Shown: positions 11,650-22,309 of the stretch, one piece after another
Layout of the letters: the number at the start of each line of letters is the position of its first letter
Position numbering within the stretch: position 1 is the first letter of the stretch
Assembly (NCBI GenBank): GCA_026260175.1
Contig: JAKCWW010004209.1
Span: forward strand, 1,112 to 39,039
Reading direction: 5' to 3'
From: Reticulitermes lucifugus
Lineage: Eukaryota; Arthropoda; Insecta; Blattodea; Rhinotermitidae
Length of the DNA: 37,928 nucleotides
Program-made: the position numbers and the translations under genes
Notes under the pieces: generated by a model
Seen by the model: only the letters and a program-made list of their open reading frames with translations
Told to the model about the DNA's origin: nothing
The model's database searches: none

Positions 11650-12051
11650 CAATCGCTTCTTTATTAGCTTGGACTAAAATTCGGTAAAGAGCTATTGCCT
11701 CTAGCTGTGATTTATCGGGTTCCCTCAGTCTTAACATTTGCTAATTCAATATTTTGGACTAAAATTCAGCAAAACAAACTGCCTCTCGCAGCGATTTCTT
11801 GGGTACGCTCAATCTTAATAATTACTTCTTTAGTATTTTGGACTAAAATTCAGCAAAACAAACTGCCTCTCGCAGCGATTTCTTGGGTACGCTCAATCTT
11901 AATAATCACTTCTTTAGTATTTTGGACTAAAATTCAGGAAAACAAATTGCCTCTCGCAGCGATTTCTCGGGTTCACTCAATCTTAACAATGACTTCTTTA
12001 GTATTTTGGAATAAAATTTAGTAAAATATTAATGCCTCTCGCTGCGATTTC
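11650..12051. repeat. 84-bp tandem array, about 4.8 units
   Basis: The landmark TTTTGGACTAAAATTC recurs with an exact 84-bp step (TTTTG at 11752, 11836, 11920 and 12004, with a diverged TTGGACTAAAATTC at 11669). The two central units are almost identical and the outer ones are diverged. Because 84 is divisible by three, a plus-strand frame stays open from about 11695 to 12021 with a 28-residue repeat containing LPLAAISWVRSILIITSLVF. No promoter, conserved N-terminus or related protein was recognised, so a coding role is only possible. Confidence 0.95.
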
Positions 12052-12092
12052 TCTATTTAGCTGACTTTATCAATTGTAGATACGCGTTAAAA

Positions 12093-12334
12093 TTTTTTTT
12101 TTCAATGGCTCGACAGCCCCTTGGGGGCCTAGGCCGCCTCATTTTTCAAGGCTTCNNNNNNNNNNNNNNNNNNNNNNNNNNNNNNNNNNNNNNNNNNNNN
12201 NNNNNNNNNNNNNNNNNNNNNNNNNNNNNNNNNNNNACAGACATCCATGCCCCCGGTGGGATTAGAACCCACAATCCTAGTAAGCGAGCAGCCGCAGACA
12301 CAAGCCTTAGACCGCGCGGCCACTGGGATCGGCT
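12093..12334 (-). mobile_element. SINE-A copy 2, interrupted by an assembly gap
   Basis: On the minus strand the head starts GCCGATCCCAGTGGCCGCGCGG, with B-box GGTTCTAATCCC and GCATGGATGTCTGT at 12237. After the run of N it resumes with GAGGCGGCCTAGGCCC and GGGGCTGTCGAGCCATTG, ending in an A-rich tail (the T run near 12092-12101 on the plus strand). The middle of the element is hidden by the gap. Confidence 0.9.
12156..12236. other. Assembly gap (81 N)
   Basis: Run of N inside the SINE-A copy. From the copy at 22049-22305, only SINE body is expected to be missing. Confidence 0.98.
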
Positions 12335-12627
12335 AAAATTTATTTAGGCCTGCTTTTTAAATTCGATTGGAATAGATTCCCAGAATCGTAAGTCTTCACA
12401 CCGTATAAAACTTCCCATTGCAACACAAGCGCCATCTATACTACACTCCTCAGAACTAACAGCACATCAAGAAACACTACCGTTTAAAAAAACACTGACC
12501 CTGTTCTGTGTACGGCCGCTCATTACCAGTAACAATAACTGTTGACGACCCTTTCACACGGCTCGGCAACGCAAGTTAATCTGGTCAATTACAGTAATAC
12601 GAACGTACGATTTCCAATCTGTTTACG
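12335..12627. other. No gene recognised
   Basis: Unassigned spacer between two oppositely oriented SINEs. Confidence 0.5.
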
Positions 12628-12905
12628 TAATAAGGCGGGATAGGGTAGTCGGTATAAGTGACTAGACTACGGGCTCGATGACCGAGAAAACAAGGTTCGA
12701 TTCCCGGAAAGAACGTACTGTTCTCGTCTCCAAAACGTCCCAATAGGCTCTGCAGCCGACCCAGTCTTCTGTTCAATGAGTAACGGGAGATCTCTCCCCA
12801 GGGATAAAGCGGCCGTAGAGTGAAGCCGACCAGTGACCCCCATTTACTGCCGTGGTGAACGAGTGAAGCCAGGCCTTTTCTCCCTCTCTATGCCTCCATG
12901 TCGTG
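12628..12905 (+). mobile_element. SINE-B, near full length
   Basis: The head GGCGGGATAGGGTAGTCGG (A-box-like) is followed by AGGTTCGATTCCCGG (B-box) at about 12692-12706. The body has AAAACGTCCCAATAGG, CAGGGATAAAGCGGCC, GACCAGTGACCC and TGCCGTGGTGAACGAG, matching the minus-strand copy at 10010-10291 piece by piece. Some divergence is seen but the order is intact. Confidence 0.78.
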
Positions 12906-15211
12906 CAGAGGAACAAATTTGCCTTCGAGCAATAAGGATAAAATGTATATCATACTTAGACCCAACAAAAAGCAACAAGAAAATGTGAAAAAAAAGCATA
13001 CAAGACGCTTCAAAATTTCTCCTCTTGACTCAGCATTATACGGATAATTATGTCAAGAAGAATGAGCTGATGGGACAAGCATGAAGCACAGCGAAGATAT
13101 GAAATGTTCATGATATTACAGTCGGAATGTTACGTAGGCACAGACCACTAGGAAGAGCTTACAATTAGCAATGATGTGTAGGAGTGCGAATTTCACCGAC
13201 ATTGTTTACGACTCGGTGAAGTGGCAGTCCTTCCTACTAAACCTTCGGCTCTCATGATACACAGAAACTTTTTGATCCGCTAAAAGACAATAAATTTTTC
13301 AAGCAAGATGCTGCACCGCGAGTTGTATTCAACAGACGAATATCAAGGCCAAAATGTACGGCAAACTGTGACCTTTATGCAGTGCACATTTCCCACCCAC
13401 CTTTCCGAGAAGACTTTACGTTGACACACACACATTTAATTACTTTGGATGTGTGTGCATAAACGCTATATACATTACTCACGTAGTGTCCACACAGCAA
13501 TTAAATATGACTGCAAATTCCAGACCTACCCCCTCTAACAGGCCTACAATCAAGTCACAAGAAAGACTGGTACGTCTCGCAGCTCTTTAAAAGTCACAAA
13601 ATTACCATTACATATCCCCTTATAATGTGAAAGAACTTCCATAAAAAGTGTTTTTTTCACGTCGACCACCAACGCAAAAAATTCTATCAGCAAAGCAATT
13701 CTGAAGTACATGTGGACCGTCACACCTCAACCACCCCGTCACGTCAATTGCTGCCAGTGTCTGGGGCATCGTTATATCGATCTGTAGACCCTACAGTAGC
13801 ACGCACAGGGAATGCGAAAGAGCCCCAGATGCTTCATCAGCGATACCTCCAGGAATTCGAACAGCTCTGTAACCTCCCACTGATCATTTTCCATTCCTAT
13901 GTAAACATGAGACAGACGAATATTGGGTCATAAATTTATGAGTTATCGACATCATGTAGCTCACCTTAATCTCATACCGACCTTAGGACTGTGTTGACAC
14001 TCACGTACACAACCCATGCCATCATGGTGTACTGCAGACTTGAAGACAAACATCTAGCTACCTTTAGCATAGTATCATGTAATGCACCAATAAAAACAGA
14101 CACATGAACGAAAAAACAAAAAATAACCACACAAATTAAGTGAAATTGTATCTGTGCCTAAGCAACACTCCGCGGAATCCTGCAGGATGAATGGGTGTAA
14201 AACTACAAAGCCTTAACTCTACATAAAAGCTGTCCCTGAATTTCATGTACGTTTCTGCAAGGGAAGAGTTGATAATAGTCTTAATTATTCCAATACATGT
14301 AACTATGTAACTCCGGACACTACTTTTACCCGACGACACAAATGGATCCAACTTACGAAACGTAAGCTACGGTCGGAGCACGAGGCACGAAGTTTAGAAA
14401 CTGAGTCATCTTATTTAAACACATCCTTGCTGTGTCCTTGGGAAAGATGTAAAGCTGTCCCTGTGCTTAATTAAACACCACGCCATGAATACGAATGGCA
14501 GAGTGGAGGTGTAGCTCTATGCGTTCTTCACGTGCTTTCCGCTGGGAAACAGCCTGCGTACCCACAGGATACGACGCTGGATGCGTCCATAGACAATTCC
14601 TTTAGACAGCTATTTTATAATTAATGTTATTATTCTGCGTGGCGTGTTTGTGTGCATAAATGAACTATGATAATTTGTATGTGAACAATTAATTGGAGTA
14701 AGATGGAAGGCAAAACTGTATATGGTTGAAATAAACGCAGCTCTTCAAGAACGAACGGACTGAGGGAGATATGTAGGAAATGTTTTCACAAAAAACAAGA
14801 CAGGCGATGTACGTATCACGTCACATTGAGCCGAGTTCGCGTAACCATCGTTATCGTGGAAAAGTAATAAGTATTCAATATTACGAGTGTGTGTGTGTGT
14901 GTATTCTTGCATTAGTTATCCGACACGGAAAGGGCTTGCGCAGTACTATATTATCATGTGTCCTGTCTGGTTCTACCATATTTCTTCATTTTACCTCATA
15001 AACAGCTCGATTTTCGGAAAAAGTTATTGAACACAAAATGAGTTTCCATTTTCTCTACACGCTTTGTCTGAAACATTTCTCATTGTAAGAAGTCAGGAAG
15101 ACACTGTCATAAAGGTACATACGTCTTCGTATAAAGTACCCGTTATTCTTGTCAGATTTTAATGAATATTCTCGACAGATTTACGAAACATACTAACTAA
15201 ATAACGAACTA
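12906..15211. other. No gene recognised
   Basis: About 2.3 kb without a recognisable gene or repeat partner, apart from a short (GT)n run at 14888-14902. Frames at 13712-13933, 14136-14351 and 14780-15001 are under 75 codons and without motifs. Confidence 0.5.
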
Positions 15212-16000
15212 ACTCCATGGAGCAGAGTCCTTCCTGAGAAGCTAACAGGACGCTAACAGGTTTTCAGCTAGTCAAGAAATTGCCGGCATTTTATGGAACC
15301 CGAACCGTCATTACCGCATTCACAAGGGCCCGACAACTGCCCCTATCCTGAGTCAGAACAACCCAGTCCTTGCCGCCCTATTCCACTTCTTGAAGATTCA
15401 TTTTAATATTATCCTCCCATCTACGCCTCGGTCTTCCAAGTGGTCTGCTTCCTCAGGTCTCCCACCAAAACCCTTTATGCACCTCTCCTGTCTCCCATAC
15501 GTGCCATAAGCCCAGCCCATTCTCATTACCCTTGATTCCATCACCCGATTAATATTTGGTGAGGAGTACGGATCATATAGCTCCTCGTTATGTAGTCTTC
15601 TCCACTCCCCTGTTACTTCGACCTTCTTAGGCCCAAATATCCTCCTCAGCACCCTATTCTCGAACACCCTCAGCATATGTGTCTCCGTCAGTGTGAGACC
15701 AAGCGTCATCCCCATATAGATCTGTCGAAATTATAGTTCTGTATATTTTAATCTTCATATTTTTGGATAGCAGAATGGAAGACAACAGATTCTGCACTGA
15801 ACGACAGCAAGCATTCCCCGAGTTCACGCTGCTATTAATTTCTTCATGAATGCAATTTTGAGTCGTTAGGGTTGTTCCCAGATATGTGTATCATTCCACA
15901 CTTTCAAACGATTTATTGCCTATCTTTATGTTGTGATTTTGTCTTGCATTCTGATCTCGAGACATGATCATATACTTAGTTTTCTCAGCATTTACTTATA
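15212..16000 (-). pseudogene. 5'-truncated non-LTR retrotransposon, RT C-terminus and 3' UTR
   Basis: Same family as 4570-5370, on the other strand. From 16000 downwards it reads VNAEKTKYMIMSRDQNA, IKIGNKSFESVE, then YTYLGTTLTTQN (thumb region) with a stop between, and LLSKNMKIKIYRT. The longest clean stretch (15715-15398) holds HMLRVFENRVLRRIFGPK, VTGEWRRLHNEELYD, SSPNINRVMESRVMRMGW and DGRIILK. The end reads ...VMTVRVP near 15296, followed by CAATTTCTTGACTAGCTGA and CTCTGCTCCATGG, as in the plus-strand copy. Stops and frameshifts show it is dead. Upstream RT catalytic and endonuclease domains are absent. Confidence 0.87.
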
Positions 16001-16297
16001 AACCAAACTACTCCCTACTAGCGACTATTAATGTACGAAACATATTTAAACATCAAATTTCATGAGAATCCGTCCAGTAGGAGCAGAGCTAATAGTCGCT
16101 TGTCGCAATTTTGCCAACGCGCCTAAAAAGAATAAGCCGATCGACGGACGGTGGGGAACGTGGCATACTGTGAGCAGTTCGATAATTTCCTTAAACATAA
16201 ATGTAACGCTGCCTCTCCATAACGAACTATGCCTAGGACTTCTGGACTAAAATGACAAGCTGTCCATTATTTTCCTCAGTTTTAAGATGAATGAAAG
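16001..16297. other. No gene recognised
   Basis: Unassigned spacer between the LINE and the duplicated segment. Confidence 0.5.
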
Positions 16298-16575
16298 GGT
16301 ATATTAAGAAGAGGCGCTGCTTGCACTCACCCCCCCCCAAAGTCGCAAAACGCATTCAGTCTACGTGACCAAGCCATTCTGGGTTCAAACCCAAGACAAA
16401 CATCCGAAGCTATTCCCCATCAGAAGGACATACTGCCACTGGTAGCAGAAGTCCTTGGCATGTCCACGACAAGGCACCCAGCCAACCAACACGCGAATTC
16501 CGTTAACATGAACACAGTCCTCTCTATAACCTCAATGTTTCCTTTTCACAGTTCATCAGTATGTCACGTGGGGGC

Positions 16576-16704
16576 TGTTGCTGCTGTGATACACAGTAGA
16601 GAGCGGCCGTTTTCTTGTGATAAGTCCAATAAACTACCACACAAAAGCGGACATTCTCAAATATGCACGCGTTCACGTCCATTCAGACACACGCCATCAC
16701 GTAT
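16576..16704 (+). pseudogene. Possible C2H2 zinc-finger remnant, copy 1
   Basis: The plus-strand frame reads VIHSRERPFSCDKSNK, then LPHKSGHSQICTRSRPF. HSRERPFSC resembles the inter-finger linker HTGERPFxC, and the second SRPF about 21 residues later sits where the next linker would. The second zinc cysteine and one histidine are replaced, so no finger would fold. The same stretch occurs in copy 2. The match could be chance, but the spacing is right for one finger. Confidence 0.35.
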
Positions 16705-16814
16705 GTGTTGCTGTCACGTCGTGACACTTAGACAAGTACACAATTTGTGAAATTTGTGATCTTCATGATCGTGATTCTGATGATGTCTTCCGCTATGTTA
16801 TACCGTGCGGTCTT

Positions 16815-16882
16815 GTATCGGTGTACCGACATTTCAAAGAAACCTTGCTCCTCATTCTGTCCACTTCATCATCACTTTCAGA
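16815..16882 (-). ncRNA. Hammerhead-like motif in block A, copy 1
   Basis: On the minus strand: GTGATGA (C to G at the first core base), T, GAA, a 22-base loop, TTTC, TTT, then GAAATGTCGGTACACC. GAAA lies at 16835-16832 and GTA at 16826-16824. The same layout is found at 36224-36270. The core is damaged, so it is a relic. Confidence 0.4.
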
Positions 16883-18995
16883 CGTGGCGTTTAGACACAG
16901 CAACTTTACGTCCTATACCTCTGCACCGTCCTCTTCACCCTCCCTGGCAGAGTATTATTAATTACACGTTGTCTGCAGTTTAACAGACCTAGCGGTACGA
17001 CCTTGGAACCATCCCTGAGATATCGCTCCCAGCCAGTCGCTACAAACTGTCCACACCGTACGTGTGAACAGCAAGAAGCGAACTCCGTGTCACTCTCTAA
17101 GCACGGCTTGTAGGTGCAAATAAAAGTGGATTCTACAGTTACATCCAACGCCACGACACCATTTCTCGTGATGCAAGCCTATGTCGTAGTGGGACTTATT
17201 TCCTCGCTGGATGTGTCATTTCAGCTAACCGGCTTTTTATTTTACAGCCTAATTTTCAAGAAGATTGATGAACATCCGTTACGATGACATACAAATTTAA
17301 ACAATATTCATGTTTTAAACCCACAATATCGGCAAAATTTATGTTTGTAAACATCGTGGAACGAGGCCACGTGAGACACATGGTACAGGCCTACCGGTGG
17401 AACCTGACGCATGCAAACATAACCAAAGCTGGTGCTGACGTGCTTCTGGCTCGCAAACGTACTTACCCATTAGCGCAGCCCAGCCGCCAGGTTTCGCCAG
17501 TTTTACTGTACAGACGGAGTACGCATTACATTGCGCCACAGAAACCTCCGCCTACATCTACGATATTTTTGGGTTTATTTATGGCGTATCTAACGAAGCT
17601 GTCTCTCGCACAAACTCCTTTATTAACGTCAAATCTTAAACAGGGAGCACTTTAACAATAAATTGGAAGTAACGTGAAAGGAAGTTTCATTATTAATATG
17701 AATACAAAATATTATATGTGAGTTTCTGCAATCTTAACTGAAGGCAGTTTAATTGCGTAACATGTGCCATTCATAATGATCCGAGGTTCGTAACATGCCG
17801 GGCAGAATGAAATTACAGACTCATAAATATGTATCTGGACAGTTTCTGTGCACGTCTATCAAACGTGTCCCCCGTGATTACACAGCTGAACCGAAAACCG
17901 CCAACACAGTAAAACAGTTTCGCGCCTCACTATGATATCTGGCCAATGGACTTCGCGGCTGGCTTCAGCCACGCCACTGTTCGTATCGATCCTACTTGAA
18001 AATACAACTCGTTCGTTCATACAAGCCGTGACCTTTCTCTCATATTGCCTAGTTACCCAGTTTTCAGATATAATTTCCTGTTATGTCGCGTGCAAAAGAA
18101 ACGTAAAAAATCAGAATATGGCTACGGGCGATTTCAGCTCGCATTTTAAGAGCTAATACCAGAATTAGTACCTTCTGTTGGCTGAATGTTTTACATACAC
18201 AATTTCCACAGTTTTCCAGTCGTGACTACTAGTTCATGATTCGTGAGTTCCGGGTTCAAATCACGGCTCTAAAACACGCCACGCTAGAAGTTTCTTTGCT
18301 ATACTTTGTCCTCACGGGCAACCGCTTGGATAGTGCCTTAAAATAGTTCATGGCCGAATAATCAAATGTAAATTATAAGAATTTATAAACAAATGTTGTG
18401 AAGAGTATGCCCTGACGAATATGCTACAAGCACAGGACACACCTGGAAGATCAAGACACTTCTCATACGTATATGAATTCGGCGTTTCAGCTAAACAAAT
18501 CAACGTACAAGTAAACAGGATTTTATTTGGTGACATTATTAAAAAGTGAAGACATACGTATTAATATCGAATGACAGAAAGCAAAATAACATTCACCGTG
18601 CACAAAAACGGACCCTTCTTACTGACACTCACTAGCAAAAAAAAAAAACACCCTAAAATATTCAGCACGTTACTAGACAGCCTAAATATGCCGAATAAAC
18701 AAAATAACTGAGAACAAGTGAATTATGAAGCTAGACTGTACACAGGAACTCTACTCCCTTTTGATTTGAGGGATTCTGATACATTTCGGTAGACAGAAAA
18801 CTGGGGCGTTTAGTCGTTCCGAGACCAAATCATGAACACGGTCAATTTACTTGCACGTACGACAAAGCGACGTATGCTGTCTTCACAACAGCTTCGAAAA
18901 AAACCGCCCTTCTGAACATTTACTCACCGAAATGGTTCTACGTATAATTTGTGACTTTCATATTTGGGAAAACATCTGTTAAAAATGTTCTGATC

Positions 18996-19772
18996 AATTA
19001 TCTTTACTATGACAATTATCTCACATAGTGGCTGACGTTTGGTTCTCCATACTGTGTACTCTACGGTTCTGTCATGCAGATATGTTTAATGGGGTTTTCA
19101 CTTTAATGCTCTTCCAATCTGTGGTGCACATCAGCATACGTTATATCTCTGCTTCTTGTGAGGAATCCAAATCTGTTTAAAAGCTCACTACTGGATAAAA
19201 TTTTTTATCCAACGCTACTTAAAGTTCTTCAGATACCACATAAGTTTCCGCTTACAACTCTTTTATTCAAAAGATGATAGACAACGAAGGTTCTTCTTGC
19301 CCCTATGTCAACTGTTGTGAAGACGCACTCATATGTATGTACATATATACACATGAAGCCCCCAAAAGTCAGTTAAAAGAAACATTCTCTCTATTACATT
19401 TTGATGACAAAGCAAATCAGATCTATGCTAGTCAGTTTGTAGCACAGTACCACAGCAATGTGGGGCCTGCACTGAACATGAAGGATCCTATTTCCAACAA
19501 TTTTTATAAATTAAGTAATAAAATTTGTATGACTTTATTGCACATTTACTATCCGGTTAACTGACTTTTGAGCCACTACGTATACATGTGTACCTCGTAC
19601 ATATACACACATACACAGAATGTCCCTTTCATCGTTTCCCCGAGCAAGCAGCTTTATTGCAGAGAAAGCCTGCATCCGCGGGACATCCCTTGACAGCTGT
19701 CCTGCTCAGGGACACGATAAAAGGTACGGCTTTACAATTCCTTTCCATGTGTTCTAAGGTGCACTTTTAAGG
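18996..19772. other. No gene recognised
   Basis: Unassigned. A 96-codon frame at 19274-19564 begins with a plausible ATG but has no recognised domain, and its AT-rich codon use is like the surroundings. Confidence 0.5.
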
Positions 19773-19893
19773 ATAGATAAATATGGAAGTTAATTCCAGG
19801 AGAAGAGAAAAGTATCTTGCTCCTAACCGGGATTCGAACCCCGGACTGTCCAACCCGTAGCCTAGCCACTATACCGACTGCGTTATCCCGGCT
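19773..19893 (-). mobile_element. SINE-B type head
   Basis: On the minus strand: GAGCCGGGATAACGCAGTCGG, then the B-box GGGGTTCGAATCCCGG at about 19843-19828, continuing TTAGGAGCAAGATACTTTTC and CTCCTGGAATTAACTTCC. The head matches the SINE-B copies at 10291 and 12628, but the body after the head differs, so it is either 3'-truncated or a subfamily. The tRNA-like promoter is the best preserved of the SINE-B set. A bona fide tRNA is not called because no acceptor stem closes it. Confidence 0.78.
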
Positions 19894-19976
19894 CCTCTTC
19901 GATATGGCGTGGTGACAAAAAAGGGAAATGCCAGCCCCTGTCGGAATTCGAACCCCGATGTCCAACTACAGACCGT

Positions 19977-20125
19977 TCACTGTTTACAAACCAACGAAAT
20001 GCACTTCATTTCTTTGATGTTACGAAAATTATACACTGATCTTGCCTGTTGGGCACTGATAAATCTTATATTAGTCTCGCCGTGCAGTTTTTACAATTCA
20101 CTGTTTACAAACCAACGAAATGCAC
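19977..20125. repeat. Short direct repeat pair
   Basis: TTCACTGTTTACAAACCAAC followed by GAAATGCAC occurs at 19977-20005 and 20097-20125, separated by about 90 bases. Near both, CAGACCGTTCA also recurs. Likely a small local duplication. Confidence 0.85.
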
Positions 20126-20556
20126 ACAGACCGTTCATTTTACGGAGCGAAACACAATATTCGCACAAGGAGTCGCAGGTTTTCGTTTACGTGTTCCAGT
20201 ATTTCTTCTTCCCTTTCCATGGTTAGTGCAGGAAACTAGGTGATACTTTTCCATTGCAATTTTTCCATAGGACCTCGTTGCCGTCTGTCTCAGTGCATCT
20301 TCAATTTCATACGGCGCGTCTTAGCTTCATCAGCTTGGCATTTCCTTCTTCCATTGTTTCAACGGTCCTTCAGTTTCATGCTGCATCTGTTTGTCTGCCA
20401 ACCAACCATTTTGTTCTTCCGCTGTATGTGGCTTTCCCTTTGTATGGTTCCACTGATATGCACAAACCACACTTCACGTACCTTGATTTCAGGCTTCCGC
20501 CGCGATGTTGATGAGATTGCACTCTTCTGGGATAGAGCGCGGCGTCGTGTGGCAAT

Positions 20557-20602
20557 TGTTTACCGACGTTTCGGGACAACGTATCGGTCCCATCTTCACG
20601 GG
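20557..20602 (-). ncRNA. Hammerhead-like motif, left arm of F2a
   Basis: On the minus strand: GTGAAGA (20599-20593), T, GGGAC ... GTCCC stem, GAAAC (20572-20568) and GGTA. Stem II has five pairs. The first core base is G instead of C and no helix I is evident. Confidence 0.45.
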
Positions 20603-20897
20603 TCAAGAATCCCAGTAGGAAAGAAAGAAAGCCAGCAACCTATAACGTACATTCTGGGAAGTACGTGCGGGGTAGCAATCAGTAGGCGTGATGACAGCCA
20701 ATAGGGTAGAACCAACTGTCTTAGCTGTTTGCATTCTCGGTAACCCTAGTAGCTTTACGCTGTCTGTATCCACCTCTCTCTCGCCCTGGTTCTACCCTAT
20801 TGGCTGTCATCACGCCTACTGCTTGCTACCCGCACGTACTTTCCAGAATCTACGTTATAGGTTGCTGGCTTTCTTTCTCTTCTACTCGGACTCTTGA

Positions 20898-20943
20898 CCC
20901 GTGAAGATGGGACCGATACGTTGACCCGAAACGTCGGTAAACA
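20898..20943 (+). ncRNA. Hammerhead-like motif, right arm of F2a
   Basis: GTGAAGA at 20901-20907, T, GGGACCGATACGTTGACCC (stem partly mismatched), GAAAC at 20928-20932 and GTA at 20937-20939. Mirror image of the left-arm motif. Confidence 0.45.
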
Positions 20944-21187
20944 ATCGCCACACGACGCCGCGCTATAATCCCAGAAGAGCGCAGATCTACACTTCACGTA
21001 CGTCTATTGACATCCAGATGTCACCAACAGTCAAACATACGAACACATGAAAACGTAAGATTCTCTCCTCATTTCTGACCTACTACATACTTCTATAATT
21101 CCACGGTAACCCAACGCACTATTTACTGCATGCCTTTATAAAACGCAACGCGGCAAAAATTTGTCACGTGAATATTCAAGTCTTTTT

Positions 21188-21362
21188 GGATGTTACGTCA
21201 TGTACACTGGTAAACAGTTACAGACGTTTCGAAGGACTGTAGTTCCCTCATATTCAGGGTCAAGCATTCCCACTCTTGGTGGACCACTGCACCCTGAAGA
21301 CGAGGGCAAAACGATCCTTCGAAATGTCTGTAACCGTTTACCTGTCGACACAACGTAACGCC
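21188..21362. mobile_element. Foldback element F3a with two hammerhead-like motifs
   Basis: Outer arms are inverted: GATGTTACGTCATGTACACTGGTAAAC.GTTACAGACGTTTCGAAGGA (written with a split at the variable base) matches the reverse complement of 21313-21360. Plus strand: CTGAAGA 21294-21300, C, GAGGG/CCTTC stem (one G-U pair), GAAA 21321-21324, GTA 21330-21332. Minus strand: CTGAATA 21257-21251, T, GAGGG/CCTTC, GAAAC 21230-21226, GTAAC. Same family as 28985-29240 (shared GACTGGTAAA and GCGTAAC ends). Confidence 0.75.
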
Positions 21363-22048
21363 TCCGAAAAACCTGACGCCAATGTGAAAACTTCATATCT
21401 CAGGTTGTCGCGTGTTTTAGGCACGAAACCACAAACACATTTATCACTTACTTTATATTCGTGCATACATGGAGTGAACAGACTAGTTGGCCTTACTGCA
21501 GTAACAACTTAACGCAAGCAAGTGGTATCAAAATCAGAGACTTAATATCACCAGAAAATAACACTCTAAATCAAAAATTATGCACCAAGGCTATGACATA
21601 AGTTAAACTGCGATGAATGAAGCCTAGGTTTTCTAAGAATCCGTTTGCTGCCGCAAAAATTGACACAAAAAATACTTGGTAAACTAAGAACAAATGGACG
21701 AAAGAACACAGGTCCTTTGCTTGCTAATTTCCAGTGACCCATTATCGTTGAAATCCCCAACCCATGTCGCATGACTTCTCCTGGTTAGCAGAATTTAGGA
21801 AGAGCCGCAAATTAAAGCGCAATACGCAGACTGCCGACTCAGATACACCGTACAGAGTAATGTCTCTCCTATTTCCGTACGAAAAGCGATTTTGTTACCT
21901 TTGCCGGTAGCCTGGCAGACGTCCGTAAAGTAGAAAGAATGAAGTACCATTTGCGCATGTTATTTTAATTTAGGAAATGGATCAGAAAGTAAGTTTACAG
22001 TACCCATAAATCAAGGGCAAGATTTAAATACATGAATCTGACAATGCA
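21363..22048. other. No gene recognised
   Basis: Unassigned spacer. Short frames without motifs. Confidence 0.5.
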
Positions 22049-22305
22049 GATCCCAGTGGCTGCGCGGGCTAAGGCGTGGGTCTGCGGCCGCTAGATTTCT
22101 GGGAATGCGGGTTCAAATCCCGCCGGGGGCATGGATGTCTGTCTCGTGTGAGTGCTGTGTGGTCAGGTACAGGTTTCTGCGACGGACCGATCGCCTCGTC
22201 CAAAGGAGTCCTACCGAGGGTGGGGTGTCTGAGTGTGATCGAGGAACCTCACAGAGGAGGCCTAGGCCCACTGGGGCTGTCGAGCCATGAGAAAAATTTG
22301 CCAAT
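22049..22305 (+). mobile_element. SINE-A copy 3, most complete
   Basis: Head GATCCCAGTGGCTGCGCGGG, B-box GGTTCAAATCCC at about 22110, GCATGGATGTCTGTCTCG, body with GACGGACCGATCGCCTCGTC and GAGTGTGATCGAGGAACC, and 3' end GGCCTAGGCCCACTGGGGC then GTCGAGCCATGAG with an A-rich tail. This copy shows the order of parts that the other three lack in places. It ends directly against the minus-strand mariner remnant. Confidence 0.92.
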
Positions 22306-22309
22306 GCAA

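Larger units (their letters stand above)
16298..18995 (+). repeat. Segmental repeat, copy 1
   Basis: Two blocks align collinearly with 22778-25505. Block A (16298-17015) shares a C run, ACGCATTCAGTCTACGTGAC, CTTGTATCGGTGTACCGAC and ACGACCTTGGAACCAT with 22778-23504. Block B (17934-18995) shares TCACGGCTCT.AAACACGCCA, TTTGTCCTCACGGGCAA, TTCACCGTGCACAAAAACGG and GACTTTCATATTTGG with 24660-25505. Copy 1 has about 920 bp between the blocks (17016-17933), unlike the mariner found there in copy 2, and about 235 extra bases (18002-18236) inside block B. The 123-codon frame at 17284-17655 lies in the copy-1-only part and has no recognised family. Confidence 0.85.
20510..20986. mobile_element. Foldback element F2a: long hairpin with two hammerhead-like motifs
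   Basis: The left arm (20510-20714) and right arm (20787-20986) are nearly identical inverted copies around a 72-base loop. Landmarks are CGGCGTCGTGTGGCAATTG against CAATCGCCACACGACGCCG, TTTACCGACGTTTCGGG against CCCGAAACGTCGGTAAA, and GACAGCCAATAGGGTAGAAC against GTTCTACCCTATTGGCTGTC. Each arm contains GTGAAGATGGGACC ... CCCGAAACGTCGGTAAACAA, pointing inward to outward. A second, shorter copy lies at 29400-29595. Frames here encode the familiar mis-annotation FGTTYRSHLHGS and should be ignored. Confidence 0.85.

Noticed and set aside
11650-12051. CRISPR-like array
   Set aside because: The repeat is a contiguous 84-bp tandem unit with no variable spacers, in an animal genome.
17284-17655. 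123-codon plus-strand frame
   Set aside because: Lies in sequence unique to copy 1 of the segmental repeat, with no recognisable domain; length is within chance expectation.
18240-18270. B-box-like GGTTCAAATCACGG
   Set aside because: Part of repeat block B; no A-box at the right distance and the copy at 24748 has a mutated box.
19828-19893. Possible minus-strand tRNA gene
   Set aside because: A- and B-box are good, but no acceptor stem or anticodon arm closes; it belongs to SINE-B.
20240-20704. 154-codon open frame
   Set aside because: Its second half is the left arm of the F2a hairpin (FGTTYRSHLHGS), a known mis-annotation source; the first half has no recognised family.
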